From: Mesostigma viride | Taxonomy: Eukaryota; Streptophyta; Mesostigmatophyceae; Mesostigmatales; Mesostigmataceae | Direction: 5' to 3' | DNA: 64,000 nt | Assembly: GCA_009746045.1 (NCBI GenBank) | Contig: RPFO01000041.1 | Span: forward strand, 2,954,613-3,018,612 | In this document: piece by piece, positions 32,709 through 44,600 of the stretch | Layout of the letters: each line of letters starts with the position of its first letter | How positions within the stretch are numbered: the stretch's first letter is position 1 | The notes under the pieces: model-generated | Told to the model about the DNA's origin: nothing | The model's database searches: none | Seen by the model: only the letters and a program-made list of their open reading frames with translations | Program-made: the position numbers and the translations under genes

Positions 32709-35105
32709 ATGGGAAGCCACAAAATCCGGGCCAGCGCAGCCGCCGCCCGAGACTCCCAAAAGAGGGCGGGGAGGCCTCCGGGGTCGCTAAATAGGTCGGG
32801 TTTAGGGCGACCGAAAGGCAGCAAAACCAACAAGTGCGACGGTGGCCAGCCGAGTGCCGATCTATTTTCAACGCCTGCGGCGACTACAAAGCGCGGAAGA
32901 TCTGGTGCTGCACGTCCTTCTTGCTCCCCGGATGTTGCTTCATCGCCCGGTGATGAAGGTGGGCAAACCGGTTCCCGGAAGCGCTCGCCGCCTGACGCTT
33001 TTTATCCTTCACCCAAGAAGGTTGATAGAAAGGGAAACCATGTCAGGGTGCGTGATCTTCCTCCTGTCCCACCTCAAGGAGAGAGCCTTGCTTGGTCACG
33101 CATTATTTTTGATGCAACCTGCTTGGAGCAAATGGTGTCTGTCATGGGCTGCCCTGTCTGCCATGCAAGGGGGGTTTTGGTTGGCCAAAGGAGGACGCCT
33201 GGCCCATGCTCTTCTATGCTGTTGGTCTTGTGGTGCACGAACCCGTACTGCCGTGCTGCCGATAATTTGCCATGGAAGCACGAGCAAGGCACCCAGCTTG
33301 ACAGTGGCCTGGCACGCGTTGGCACTTCACGTGCTTCCGTGAATGCACTGTGTGCAATAGCCTCTGTCATATTTGCCATCCCACGCCCTGAGCTGCTGCG
33401 CTTGTTCACCATCTTTGGCATGTCTTTCCCTTCGTATGGGAGCGTGTGGCGCAAGGATGTGCAACGCACGTGCGAGGTGGTGATAGCCTACTTGCACCGG
33501 GTCATCATGGAGAACCGCGAGGCAGTCAGGGTGTTTGAGATGGAGGCAAAGAGGTTCAAGTTGGGCAAGGATGGGAGGTGGCTGACTAGGGCGACATTTG
33601 ACGGGAGCTGGATCACGCGTGGGTTCAAGTCCTTGTTTGGGCAGCAGCTCCTTATTCACGATGTGCTCAAGGTAGTTATCGCCCACCACATCTCTGGCTT
33701 GTGGTGCTCCTTTTGTTGGGCGGTGAGGGGCAAGAGTGATGAGCAGGGCAACCCTTTAGCCCCAAAGCCTCACATGTGCTTCCTCAATCATGAGCACATC
33801 GGCACAAGCAAAAGCATGGAGGGGGCGGGGGCGGTGGCGATGCTGCGGGATGTTGGGTCACTCAAGGCGGGTGTGTTCACGGGCCAAGTGATGGAGAGGG
33901 CTGGGGTGGATGAGGTGGACAAGGGCAGCAAGCCTGAGAGCCAAAGGCTGCACGTTGCAAAGGTGACTAGTGACGGTGACAGCAGCTGGCACTACCAAGT
34001 CAGAAATGACCCTTGGCTCCAGCAGCACGGTCTTGTGCCTGAGAAGGAGGAGGACCTGAACCACTTGCGAATTTGCTTGCATGGTGCGCTGGCTAAGGCA
34101 AAGAAGGATCACCTGTCTAGCCACCAAGGTGTCTTTTCTGACAAGAAGCATATTGTGTCAATGTGCAGGGGCTTGAGTGCATGTATCAGGATCAACTGGC
34201 ATAAGGGTGCCACGTGGCTGTCCGCTGCACTTGGGAATTATCTTGAACACAACTTTGGTAACCACACCAGGTGCTGGATGTTCCCTAATTATAAGTTGCA
34301 AGCGGACAACAAGACTGTGGTGAGAGAGCAATGGTGCTCACTCTACAAGCGGGGGGTGAACCATCCCGCGTGGGGGGAAGATGAGCCGTGGATTCCACGT
34401 GTGCACACGAACAAGAAGGGGGAAGAGGTGAACGTGATGGAGGTGGTAAAGAAGGTGTGGGATGACTACACTAGCCCGGAGGTGATGAAGGGGTGCTGCC
34501 ATAACAGCTCATCCAATGCCAATGAGTTTACACATAGCATGCAGGTGAAGAGCACGCCCAATGGCAAGGGTGGCTTTCCTGGAAACCTCTATGCTGCGTC
34601 CATGGCAGTGGGCATTCTGCGTGCACAGAAGGGTGAGCTGTGGGTGATGGGAGTGGCGGATGAGCTGGGCATCACCACGTCCCCAGCTGCACTTGCACAG
34701 CTGAATGAGCTGATTGACAAGCGGGAACGGCAGCACGAGCTCAAGAAGACGCCTGAGTTCAAGTTGGACAAGCTAGAGAGGAAGTGTGCTAGGACAAAGG
34801 TGTATTTTAACAAGGCAAAGAGCGACCCCTCCACCTACAAGAGTGGCTGCCACTATGCTATGCAAAGGGGGGAGGAGGGGGGCCATGGGGAAGGTAGTAG
34901 TGAGGATGAGGATGATGTTGATGAAATTCCTTGCCTTGCATGTGCCTCCCCCGACGAAATTGACGGTGTCCCTTTCTTGCTATGCAGCACATTCGGGTGC
35001 AAGGGAGGACTGCATGGGTGCTGCGCTGACCCCCCCTTGAGGAAGGAGCCCAAGGGGGATTGGTTTTGCCCTGCCTGCCTAGTGCAGGATGCTAGCAAGG
35101 GCTAA
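32709..35105 (+). CDS. Mutator-domain/Kolobok-type transposase with PHD finger
   Basis: 798 codons from ATG 32709. A basic AT-hook-like segment is at residues 20-45 (AGRPPGSLNRSGLGRPKGSK). A cysteine cluster CPVCHARG...WCTNPYC lies near 140-180. The catalytic core has TFDGSWITRG (D298), SDGDSS (D422/D424) and NSSSNANEF (E606); this D-G-S-W / D-G-D-S-S / N-x-N-E series matches the Mutator-like transposase domain family of TTAA-duplicating elements. A C-terminal PHD-type zinc finger (about 743-795: CLACAS...CKGGLHGCC...WFCPACL) could read histone tails to choose chromatin. No stop or frameshift interrupts the frame, so it may be active. Start choice is the first ATG; a 5' exon is possible. Confidence 0.75.
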   Translation: MGSHKIRASAAAARDSQKRAGRPPGSLNRSGLGRPKGSKTNKCDGGQPSADLFSTPAATTKRGRSGAARPSCSPDVASSPGDEGGQTGSRKRSPPDAFYPSPKKVDRKGNHVRVRDLPPVPPQGESLAWSRIIFDATCLEQMVSVMGCPVCHARGVLVGQRRTPGPCSSMLLVLWCTNPYCRAADNLPWKHEQGTQLDSGLARVGTSRASVNALCAIASVIFAIPRPELLRLFTIFGMSFPSYGSVWRKDVQRTCEVVIAYLHRVIMENREAVRVFEMEAKRFKLGKDGRWLTRATFDGSWITRGFKSLFGQQLLIHDVLKVVIAHHISGLWCSFCWAVRGKSDEQGNPLAPKPHMCFLNHEHIGTSKSMEGAGAVAMLRDVGSLKAGVFTGQVMERAGVDEVDKGSKPESQRLHVAKVTSDGDSSWHYQVRNDPWLQQHGLVPEKEEDLNHLRICLHGALAKAKKDHLSSHQGVFSDKKHIVSMCRGLSACIRINWHKGATWLSAALGNYLEHNFGNHTRCWMFPNYKLQADNKTVVREQWCSLYKRGVNHPAWGEDEPWIPRVHTNKKGEEVNVMEVVKKVWDDYTSPEVMKGCCHNSSSNANEFTHSMQVKSTPNGKGGFPGNLYAASMAVGILRAQKGELWVMGVADELGITTSPAALAQLNELIDKRERQHELKKTPEFKLDKLERKCARTKVYFNKAKSDPSTYKSGCHYAMQRGEEGGHGEGSSEDEDDVDEIPCLACASPDEIDGVPFLLCSTFGCKGGLHGCCADPPLRKEPKGDWFCPACLVQDASKG

Positions 35106-35679
35106 AATAGTGACAATTTTTGTTTTAGCGGGCATTTTTGTTATAACGCGCCAAACGCAATAACTTTAGCTAGACTTGTCGGAATGACCTGGGACTTGGA
35201 AGACAGTTGTCCCCCTGTTAGCCGGAATTATTGTTGATTTTGTGGCCTTATCGGAAGTGTTTATGCGGGTTTTAATACCAATGTCCGGTAAAAAATGACC
35301 TGTTTTACGGGAAAATTAATAACTGTTCAAGGTTTTGCCATTTCCATGATGTAAATAGCTCAGCAAGCTACAAACTCAGGGAACTATATGACCTTGATTT
35401 TTGGTAGCCAACAAATAAGTGCATTGGCTTGGGCATACCCAGCCCTAATTAGCGTCTTTTTCTATTTATAGCGCATTATTGGCGTATATATGGGGGTAGT
35501 ACCCCCAACAAGTGCATGGACAACTCACTAAAGATGTTATTTAGTGCCCCCAATCATAACTTTGGGTTGTGCAAATGGATTTCAAGTGATATTACCATAT
35601 GTCAAATTTTAAGGGTTTTGGGGTGCCACCTCCCCTTAATGAATTGAGACGATCCTTGTGTGAGACAAGAAATGCGTTG

Positions 35680-38600
35680 TCATGCAGAATCACCGCCAGC
35701 TGCAGACATTTCCCACTGTGGAGCACTGCCCGCCTTTTCCAGGTCGTCACGCGACTGGTTGCGGCGCATCAGCGGCGCCTTGCTCCCTGCAAGACCAACC
35801 AGCTTGAGCGACCCGGATGGAGTGCTGGCTACCGTGCACGCCGCCGCCCCGTTCCTTCCCATCCCTTCCATTCCATAGGCAGGCGCTTGCGTCATCTGGG
35901 GTTGGCCACCAGCCCCGTTGATGGGGTCACTTGATATTGCAATCCTTGTAGCACCTGTCTCAGGTGAAACCAGCCAAGCACGGCGCAAGAAACAACACAC
36001 GCACTGTTTTACGTGCTGGACCATGAAAGCATACCCAAACCTACATAGCTGCAAGCGCCCGAGGCGCCCCCAGCCAGGCATCACGAGGCACCCCAGCCAG
36101 GCATCACGCAGCTGCACACGAGACGTTCCGAGGACAGCTGGCAGCTGGCCATAGCATCCCATGGCATTCAGCTGCCGGAGGATGGACCTCTGAATAAATG
36201 TAGTTGACTCTGCGGTACCCCTGCGCTTACTGCCAAGAGGCAGGCCACGTGCATCACCCACCATGGGCACGTGACCCATCGGCAGCCAGCGCGCGCATCA
36301 CGCCGCACGAGGGCCATGCGACGCATACACACCACGAAGATGGCAGCCAGGCAACGTACACGATCCGTGTATACAGAAGACTTCTGCTGCTGTTCAAAAG
36401 GGGCGGGGATTCCTGGCTGTCTCTGTGAGGATACAGGCTCACGAAAACAACCACGGCCAGGCTGCCAGCGACCCGTAACCACCAAGTACCTCGAGTGCAT
36501 TTGTTACGCATGCTTAGTCCCATGCACACAGCCCCTGATGACCATGGCCGCATCGTTGGCACATGCCGGCTGATGGTGCGAAACGAGACAAGTCAAGAAG
36601 GGGGGGAACCGTTGCTCGCCAGCCTCACCATCCGGCGCGCGGGGACCAGCCAGGCCGCCGGGTACGCCATCGGAACCAGCCGGGCAGTCTGGTTCGAGCA
36701 AACGCGGGGGCATCGTGCCACGGGTGGCCCGCCCAACCAACACCCCGCGGGCACCACGTGCGGGCAACACAAGTAAGGTGCGCTGCTGGGATGATCCCGA
36801 TTCTCTCTCGTAGTCCGTGGAGTTGTGCACACCAGCCGTGCTATACATACCTGAACCTCACACTCCTTTCTGCCATTACTGTCGCCGACAATGATCAAAT
36901 CTTGAACACCTGCACGATTCGCGCGCATTCCTCCCCCCCCCACGCACCCCACCCCCTGGCCAAGCGCATGCGCCCCTCCCACCCAGAATTCCCCACCTCC
37001 CACCCGTGCACACAATGCCTCACCTCCAGCCCATCCCGCGTAAAACCCGCCCGAGGCGCCGCTGCTGCCCCACGCACCGGCCCCCCCTCCGCCCCCGCGC
37101 GACCCCTCGGCGGCCACGGGCGAGAGCGCGAATCGTCCCGGCGCGTTGTCGCGCTCGCTGTCGCTGGCCGCCGGCGAGAGGGACAGCGAGGTGGAGGGCG
37201 TGCGCGTGGAGCGGTCGCCGCGCCGCCACCCCAGCACACGCGCAAACGCGACAAACAGGAATATGAGCACCGCCAGGATGCCCATGTCGAGCGCCCACGC
37301 GCCCGTCAGGCTGTCGGGGTACTCGGAGGGCTGCGAGCGCAGGGCGGCGGTGGTGGTGGAGGAAGCGAGCGCAGGACGGGGGGTGGGGGGGCGAAGGGAG
37401 CGCAGGAGGGGGGGAGCAACCGATCACAGTTCCAAGAACAAAGATGTCAAAGCCCATAACATGGTTCCACAGACCACCCGTGCCTCAACAATGTCGCGAT
37501 GAGGGACAACACGGCTGTCAGCAAGAGAGCGAATCCTTCAGCTTCCGGGTGACCCAAGCACACCGGGTAGGTGCAGGAAAATAACAACAAAAGCAAGCAG
37601 CAAGGAATGCCATGCACCCCTCGTTACCGCAAGCTCGGGTTGCCGTGCCCGCGCTCACCCTTGGGCGCCTCGCCTGTACATCCCACACCTCCAAATGCTT
37701 GCCCTGGAGGCGGCGGAGCACGCACAGACCCATTCCCCCCCCTCCATGCGTCCCAACGGCTGCACACATGCCTGATCCCTCGACGCGGCGAGTGTGTGCG
37801 AGGACGGCTTGGGGGGACTGCTTGTGGCGTCGGCGCGCCAGCAGCGGGGCGCGCGGGGGATGTCCGCGAGCCACGAGAGGGCGCGCACCGGCTAGGGGTC
37901 CCTACGGCCCAGGAAGCGGTGCCGGACAACGGCTGTTCTCGCACCGTGGAGTCTCACATCGGTGGGTTCCTGGGTCCCCAAACTCAGGCAGGCGGGCCAG
38001 TGTTTGCCTCATACCCAGGGTGGTGGATACGCTTTACATAGGTGCGCGCGACATTAGGCCCTGAACTCAACACGGTGGGCCACCCAAATAGGGTACGGGG
38101 ATGAAATTCACTCGGTGGGACACCCAAACTTGCCTCCGTGGGACACCCAAACTTGCCTCGGTGGGACACCCAAACTTGCCTCGGTGGGACACCCAAACTT
38201 GCCTCGGTGGGACACCCAAACTTGCTCGGTGGGACACCCAAACTTGCCTCGGTGGGACACCCAAACTTGCCTCGGTGGGACACCCAAACTTGCCTCGGTG
38301 GGACACCCAAACTTGCCTCGGTGGGACACCCAAACTTGCTCGGTGGGCCACCCAAACTTGCCTCGGTGGGACACCCAAACTTGCCTCGGTGGGACACCCA
38401 AACTTGCCTCAGTGGGACACCCAAACTTGCCTCGGTGGGACACCCAAACTTGCCTCGGTGGGACACCCCGTTTCCCCGGCTCATGTCGGCGGGGCACCCA
38501 ACCCAAGCTCATCGCAGTGGGACACCAAACCCAGCGCGGCGGGACCGTTTCGCGCGGCGGCCACTGTCCCACCGCTGGGATGGGGCGCGCCCTGCCGCCA

Positions 38601-41600
38601 ATTGGTCTTTGCCATCGTTGAGTTTCTGTCTCATGCGCGGACTCGGGGAGGCCCGCCGACACGGTAGGAGTCACTGACACCCTGGCGGTAGCATTTCATC
38701 AGGGCTGGATGCATGCCCATGCCACCCTCTCACATACACACATAAACATACACCCACCCACACCCATACCCACGCCGCGCACACGTACGAAGTAGAGTCC
38801 TGTGCCGGTGGCCTCGTGCAGGGCCCCCCCTTCATAGAGCGCCGAGCCGAGCGTCCAACCCACGTCCCCGCTGCCGATTTGCACCTGCGACACCGCCAGG
38901 GAAGGGGTGGGGGGTGGGGGGGTGGGGGGCACATGCCAGCACATGAGGGTAGGGTCATGGCCATGCATGTGCAAGTACAAGGGAAGCCCGCGCGTTTGTG
39001 GGATACCTGGCACGGCCACGCACCGGCATTGCCGCTGTGCCGAGGGCGCTGTGACCACCCACCCCCTGCCTCCACCCACACCGTGCCTCCACCCACCCCC
39101 TGCCTCCAACCGTGCATGGGTGCCAAGCGTGTGGGACTCAGGCCCAAAAATGTGCACCAGAAAGTAACGGGGAGCCTTTTTTTTTTTCCCAGCCGCGGAA
39201 ATAGCCCATGCTAGGCTCATGCCCTCGCGCTGTCTTACCGCGCACAGCATGAGCGCGGGACATCCCATCGGCACCTTTTTGTCATCCGACGCAGTCACAT
39301 GCTTTTACATAATTTAATCACATCTGCGCCATTTCACCGTACAGTGATGCCTGTATGTCAGCGCCGTCACACCCTCACCCTGCGCCCCAAACCTTCCCCC
39401 GCCCCCTCAACCTTCAACCCCCTCTTGCTCTCCCCCCCCCCGCCATCCGTCACCCATCGCCTGCGGCCTCACCTGCGAGTCCAGCAGCCGCAGGCCCTCA
39501 CGCAGCAGCAGCACCAGGTAGGGCGCGCGGAAGCAGTAGCTGGGGGGGGGGGGACAGGCAAGTCCACAGGAGAGGCAAGGCCGCAGGACACGCAGGGGGA
39601 GGCGGGCCACAGGGGTTGGCAATCCATGTGGGTGGGTCCGTGCCCAAGAGGGCTGGAAAATACACAGGTGCGTAGGTGAGATGCATCACATCAGATGTGT
39701 CTCACCTCCTCATGGCCCCGCACTGTGCCCGTCATGGGGCAGCACTGTGCCCGATTCGTGATCTGCTCATGGGGCAGCACTGTGCCCGATTCGTGATCTG
39801 TTCATGAGGCAGCACTGTGCCCCATTCGTGATCTGTTCGTGGGGCAGCATTGTGCCCGATTCGTGATCTGCTCATGGGGCAGCACTGTGCCCGATTCGTG
39901 ATCTGTTCGTGGGGCAGCACTGTGCCCGATTCGTGATCTGTTCGTGGGGCAGCACTGTGCCCGATTCGTGATCTGTTCGTGGGGCAGCACTGTGCCCGAT
40001 TCGTGATCTGTTCATGAGGCAGCACTGTGCCCGATTCGTGATCTGTTCGTGGGGCAGCACTGTGCCCGATTCGTGATCTGTTCATGAGGCAGCACTGTGC
40101 CGGATTCGTGATCTGTTCGTGGGGCAGCACTGTGCCCGATTCGTGATCTGTTCGTGGGGCAGCACTGTGCCCGATTCGTGATCTGCTCATGGGGCAGCAC
40201 TGTGCCCGATTCGTGATCTGTTCGTGGGGCAGCACTGTGCCCCATTCGTGATCTGTTCATGGGGCAGCACTGTGCCCGATTCGTGATCTGTTCATGGGGC
40301 AGCACTGTGCCCGATTCGTGATCTGTTCATGGGGCAGCACTGTGCCCGATTCGTGATCTGTTCGTGGGGCAGCACTGTGCCGGATTCGTGATCTGTTCGT
40401 GGGGCAGCACTGTGCCCGATTCGTGATCTGTTCGTGGGGCAGCACTGTGCCCGATTCGTGATCTGTTCATGGGGCAGCACTGTGCCCGATTCGTGATCTG
40501 TTCATGGGGCAGCACTGTGCCCGATTCGTGATCTGTTCATGGGGCAGCACTGTGCCCGATTCGTGATCTGTTCGTGGGGCAGCACTGTGCCCGATTCGTG
40601 ATCTGTTCGTGGGGCAGCACTGTGCCCGATTCGTGATCTGTTCATGGGGCAGCACTGTGCCCGATTCGTGATCTGTTCATGGGGCAGCACTGTGCCCGAT
40701 TCGTGATCTGTTCGTGGCCCCAGGTACGCCGCATGCGTGCGCGGTGCATGTGGGGAGAAGCAGGCGCCATTGCCAGAACAATCCCAACAATAGGAGGCCA
40801 GAACACATCCCAACAATAGGAGGCCAGAACAATCCCAACAATAGGAGGCCAGAACACATCCCAACATTAGGAGGCCAGAACACATCCCAACAATAGGAGG
40901 CCAGAACACATCCCAACAATAGGAGGCCAGAACACATCCAACCAAAAGGAGGCCAGAACAATCCCAACAGTAGGAGGCCAGAACACATCCCGACAATAGG
41001 AGGCCAGAACACATCCCAACAGTAGGAGGCCAGAACACATCCCAACATTAGGAGGCCAGAACACATCCCAACAATAGGAGGCCAGAACACATCCCAACAA
41101 TAGGAGGCCAGAACACATCCCAACAATAGGAGGCCAGAACACATCCCAACAATAGGAGGCCAGAACACATCCCAACAATAGGAGGCCAGAACACATCCCG
41201 ACAATAGGAGGCCAGAACACATCCCAACAATAGGAGGCCAGAACACATCCCAACAATAGGAGGCCAGAACAATCCCAACAATAGGAGGCCAGAACGATTC
41301 CCAACAGTAGGAGGCCAGAACACATCCCAACAATAGGAGGCCAGAACACATCCCAACAGTAGGAGGCCAGAACACATCCCAACAATAGGAGGCCAGAACA
41401 CATCCCAACAATAGGAGGCCAGAACACATCCCAACAGTAGGAGGCCAGAACACATCCCAACATTAGGAGGCCAGAACACATCCCAACAATAGGAGGCCAG
41501 AACACATCCCAACAATAGGAGGCCAGAACACATCCCAACATTAGGAGGCCAGAACACATCCCAACAATAGGAGGCCAGAACACATCCCAACAATAGGAGG

Positions 41601-44600
41601 CCAGAACACATCCCAACATTAGGAGGCCAGAACACATCCCAACATTAGGAGGCCAGAACACATCCCAACAATAGGAGGCCAGAACACATCCCAACATTAG
41701 GAGGCCAGAACACATCCCAACAATAGGAGGCCAGAACACATCCCAACAATAGGAGGCCAGAACACATCCCAACAATAGGAGGCCAGAACACATCCCAACA
41801 TTAGGAGGCCAGAATACATCCCAACAGTAGGAGGCCAGAACACATCCCAACAATCCCAACAATAGGAGGCCAGAACACATCCCAACAATCCCAACAATAG
41901 GAGGCCAGAACAATCCCAACAATAGGAGGCCAGAACACATCCCAACAATAGGAGGCCAGAACACATCCCAACATTAGGAGGCCAGAACACATCCCAACAA
42001 TAGGAGGCCAGAACACATCCCAACAATAGGAGGCCAGAACACATCCCAACAATAGGAGGCCAGAACACATCCCAACAATAGGAGGCCAGAACACATCCCA
42101 ACATTAGGAGGCCAGAACACATCCCAACAATAGGAGGCCAGAACACATCCCAACAATAGGAGGCCAGAACACATCCCAACAGTAGGAGGCCAGAACACAT
42201 CCCAACAATAGGAGGCCAGAACACATCCCAACAATAGGAGGCCAGAACACATCCCAACAATAGGAGGCCAGAACACATCCCGACAATAGGAGGCCAGAAC
42301 AATCCCAACAATAGGAGGCCAGAACACATCCCAACAATAGGAGGCCAGAACACATCCCGACAATAGGAGGCCAGAACACATCCCAACAATAGGAGGCCAG
42401 AACACATCCCAACAATAGGAGGCCAGAACACATCCCGACAATAGGAGGCCAGAACAATCCCAACAATAGGAGGCCAGAACACATCCCAACAATACGAGGC
42501 CAGAACACATCCCAACAATAGGAGGCCAGAACACATCCCAACAATAGGAGGCCAGAACACATCCCAACAGTAGGAGGCCAGAACACATCCCAACAATAGG
42601 AGGCCAGAACACATCCCAACAATAGGAGGCCAGAACACATCCCAACAATAGGAGGCCAGAACACATCCCAACAATAGGAGGCCAGAACACATCCCAACAA
42701 TAGGAGGCCAGAACACATCCCAACAATAGGAGGCCAGTAGGAGGCCAGAACACATCCCGACAATAGGAGGCCAGAACACATCACGTGGTGATCCCAACGA
42801 GGCGCCAGGTGGTGCTCATCCCTGCATCTACCTATTACGGCCCTTGGGCTAGGAGCAGCCCAGCCATCCAATAGTCCTTGTTTGGTGCCCCCCCCGGTTG
42901 TACATGGGATGGTCTAGCCCATTCCCTGGCAGCAGCAGCGCACCCTGGCACCGTGGCACCCGAACAAGCCGCTGTTGTCAGGAATGGTTGCCGTGGGCGG
43001 GCTTTGGGCACAAAACCAACCAAACCATCCACACGAGGGCTTTGATGTCAACGGCAACATCTGCAGAGAGTGCGGACCCTAGGAGAGCCCCGCACCTGCC
43101 AATGCTACGACAACATGTTTGGCAACGCAGAACGCATGATGGGCCCAGCGGCGACGAAGACCGGCCCCGCCGCCGTGCCGCAGCCAATTCATGGGCCGCG
43201 CGTGCCACCTGCTGCCACTTGGCACCGAGGCATGCGCCCCATGAATGCCGCATGCGCGCGAGACGTGGATGCTTGCCCCGATGCCACACGCATCGTCATG
43301 ATGACAACCCAGGGTGCAGCGCGTGCCGTGCACCGCCCTGCTGCGCGTTCCCAATGTAGCACACACTCCACCGGTCGGTCGATGGTCCTAATCTAGCCAA
43401 TGGCCACCGCTACCGGTCGGTGTTCCTAATCTAGCCAATGGCCACCGCTGCCGGTCGGTGTTCTTGATGTAGCCCGCAGCCACCCTTACCGGTCGGTGTT
43501 CTTGATGTAGCCCATCTTTTCGTCCACATCCGCCCACGCGCGCTGGCAGAACTGGCGCCCCTTCTCCAACAGCATGTCCAGCCCCTCCCTGCGGTGGCGG
43601 CACCAGGGAGGTGCACACACACGATGGGCACGCACAAGGGAGGCACCCACAAGGGGGAGGCACGATCCATGGCCCCCCCACCGCCCCCCCACACCCACAG
43701 ATGCACGGGTGAGCATCTGTGGGAGTGCTCCGCGGCATCCACCCACGCCGGCACGCACACGCACGTGCTGCCCAGGCAGACATCGCCTGCAGAGCCAAAC
43801 GGCCAGGCAGAAAGCAAGCAGGGGGGGCAGGCGCGCGCGTCCGCGGGCAGGAAAACTTCCGTACACACGGCATGGAGGCAAGAGCCACATCCTACAAACT
43901 TTCTCCTGGCAGACCGGCCTGCCGGCCCCAAAACAGCCAAGTGGCGGCCCGGTGACAAGTGCCTGCAAAACCATGATACGGGAAACTATTTGTGCACACT
44001 CCCAACGTCCAGCTGCATCAGCAGCCTGGCGCGTTAGAACGACAATGATGCCGTACGTGCCAGCATCACGGCTGTCATAAAGGTGTGACGTGTGCGGCCG
44101 GCTGCGCTGCCACCCGTGCCGCCACGTGTCAGCGGGAGACGGAAACGGAATGACATAGGGCGCGCACGCGAGGGGTCCAGTAGCAGCCCAAGCATGCACT
44201 AGCACCGGCCACGTCCAGCCCAGACCAAGGGACATGCTCGCCTGTGAGGCAAGCGCGGCATTGCGAGGGTGGCATGTCGGCCGCGCAACTGGTGCCACTC
44301 GGTGCTGGCTAGCCTCCCGTACACCTTGAGCTCACCTCATGCCAAAACAGTGTATATGTTGTTGTTGCACCATGCGCTACATCCATGTACATCTACATTC
44401 GGCCCTTACGTCAAGTACGTCACGTACATCGCCTACATACGTCACGTACGTGTTTGGGATGTTGAAGAAGTCGTACACGACAAAGAAGCCGGTGAGCGCC
44501 ACGTAGGTGCCCCGCGCCGCCTGCGGGGGGGGAGCCAGCATAAAAGGACCGACCACGGGAGGAAGGCCCACACAGCGCATGCACGGGCAAAGGCGTCATC

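Larger units (their letters stand above)
32179..35639 (+). mobile_element. Kolobok-like (TTAA) DNA transposon, apparently complete
   Basis: TTAA at 32179-32182 and 35636-35639 flank 3453 bp. Inverted termini: GGGGACGTGGC at the left, GCCACCTCCCC at the right. One long transposase frame (32709-35105). The right subterminal part carries the interrupted palindrome GGGGGTAGTACCCCC at 35492-35506, shared with the 1.9-kb element at 10817-12717. TTAA duplications are typical of Kolobok and piggyBac; the transposase signature fits the former. The insertion lies about 40 bp past the stop codon of the minus-strand apyrase gene. Confidence 0.8.

Noticed and set aside
32179-35639. piggyBac assignment for the TTAA element
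   Set aside because: TTAA duplications fit, but the transposase has DGSW, DGDSS and NANE motifs typical of the Mutator-domain/Kolobok group, not the piggyBac DDBD domain. No profile search could be run, so this stays an inference.
39726-40716. Possible CRISPR-like array of 35-bp repeats
   Set aside because: Units are directly adjacent without unique spacers, in an intron of a eukaryotic gene.
40502-42871. Minus-strand frames of 180-370 codons (FWPPIVGMCSGLL repeats)
   Set aside because: Translations of the 26-bp intronic array; hydrophobic appearance is accidental.
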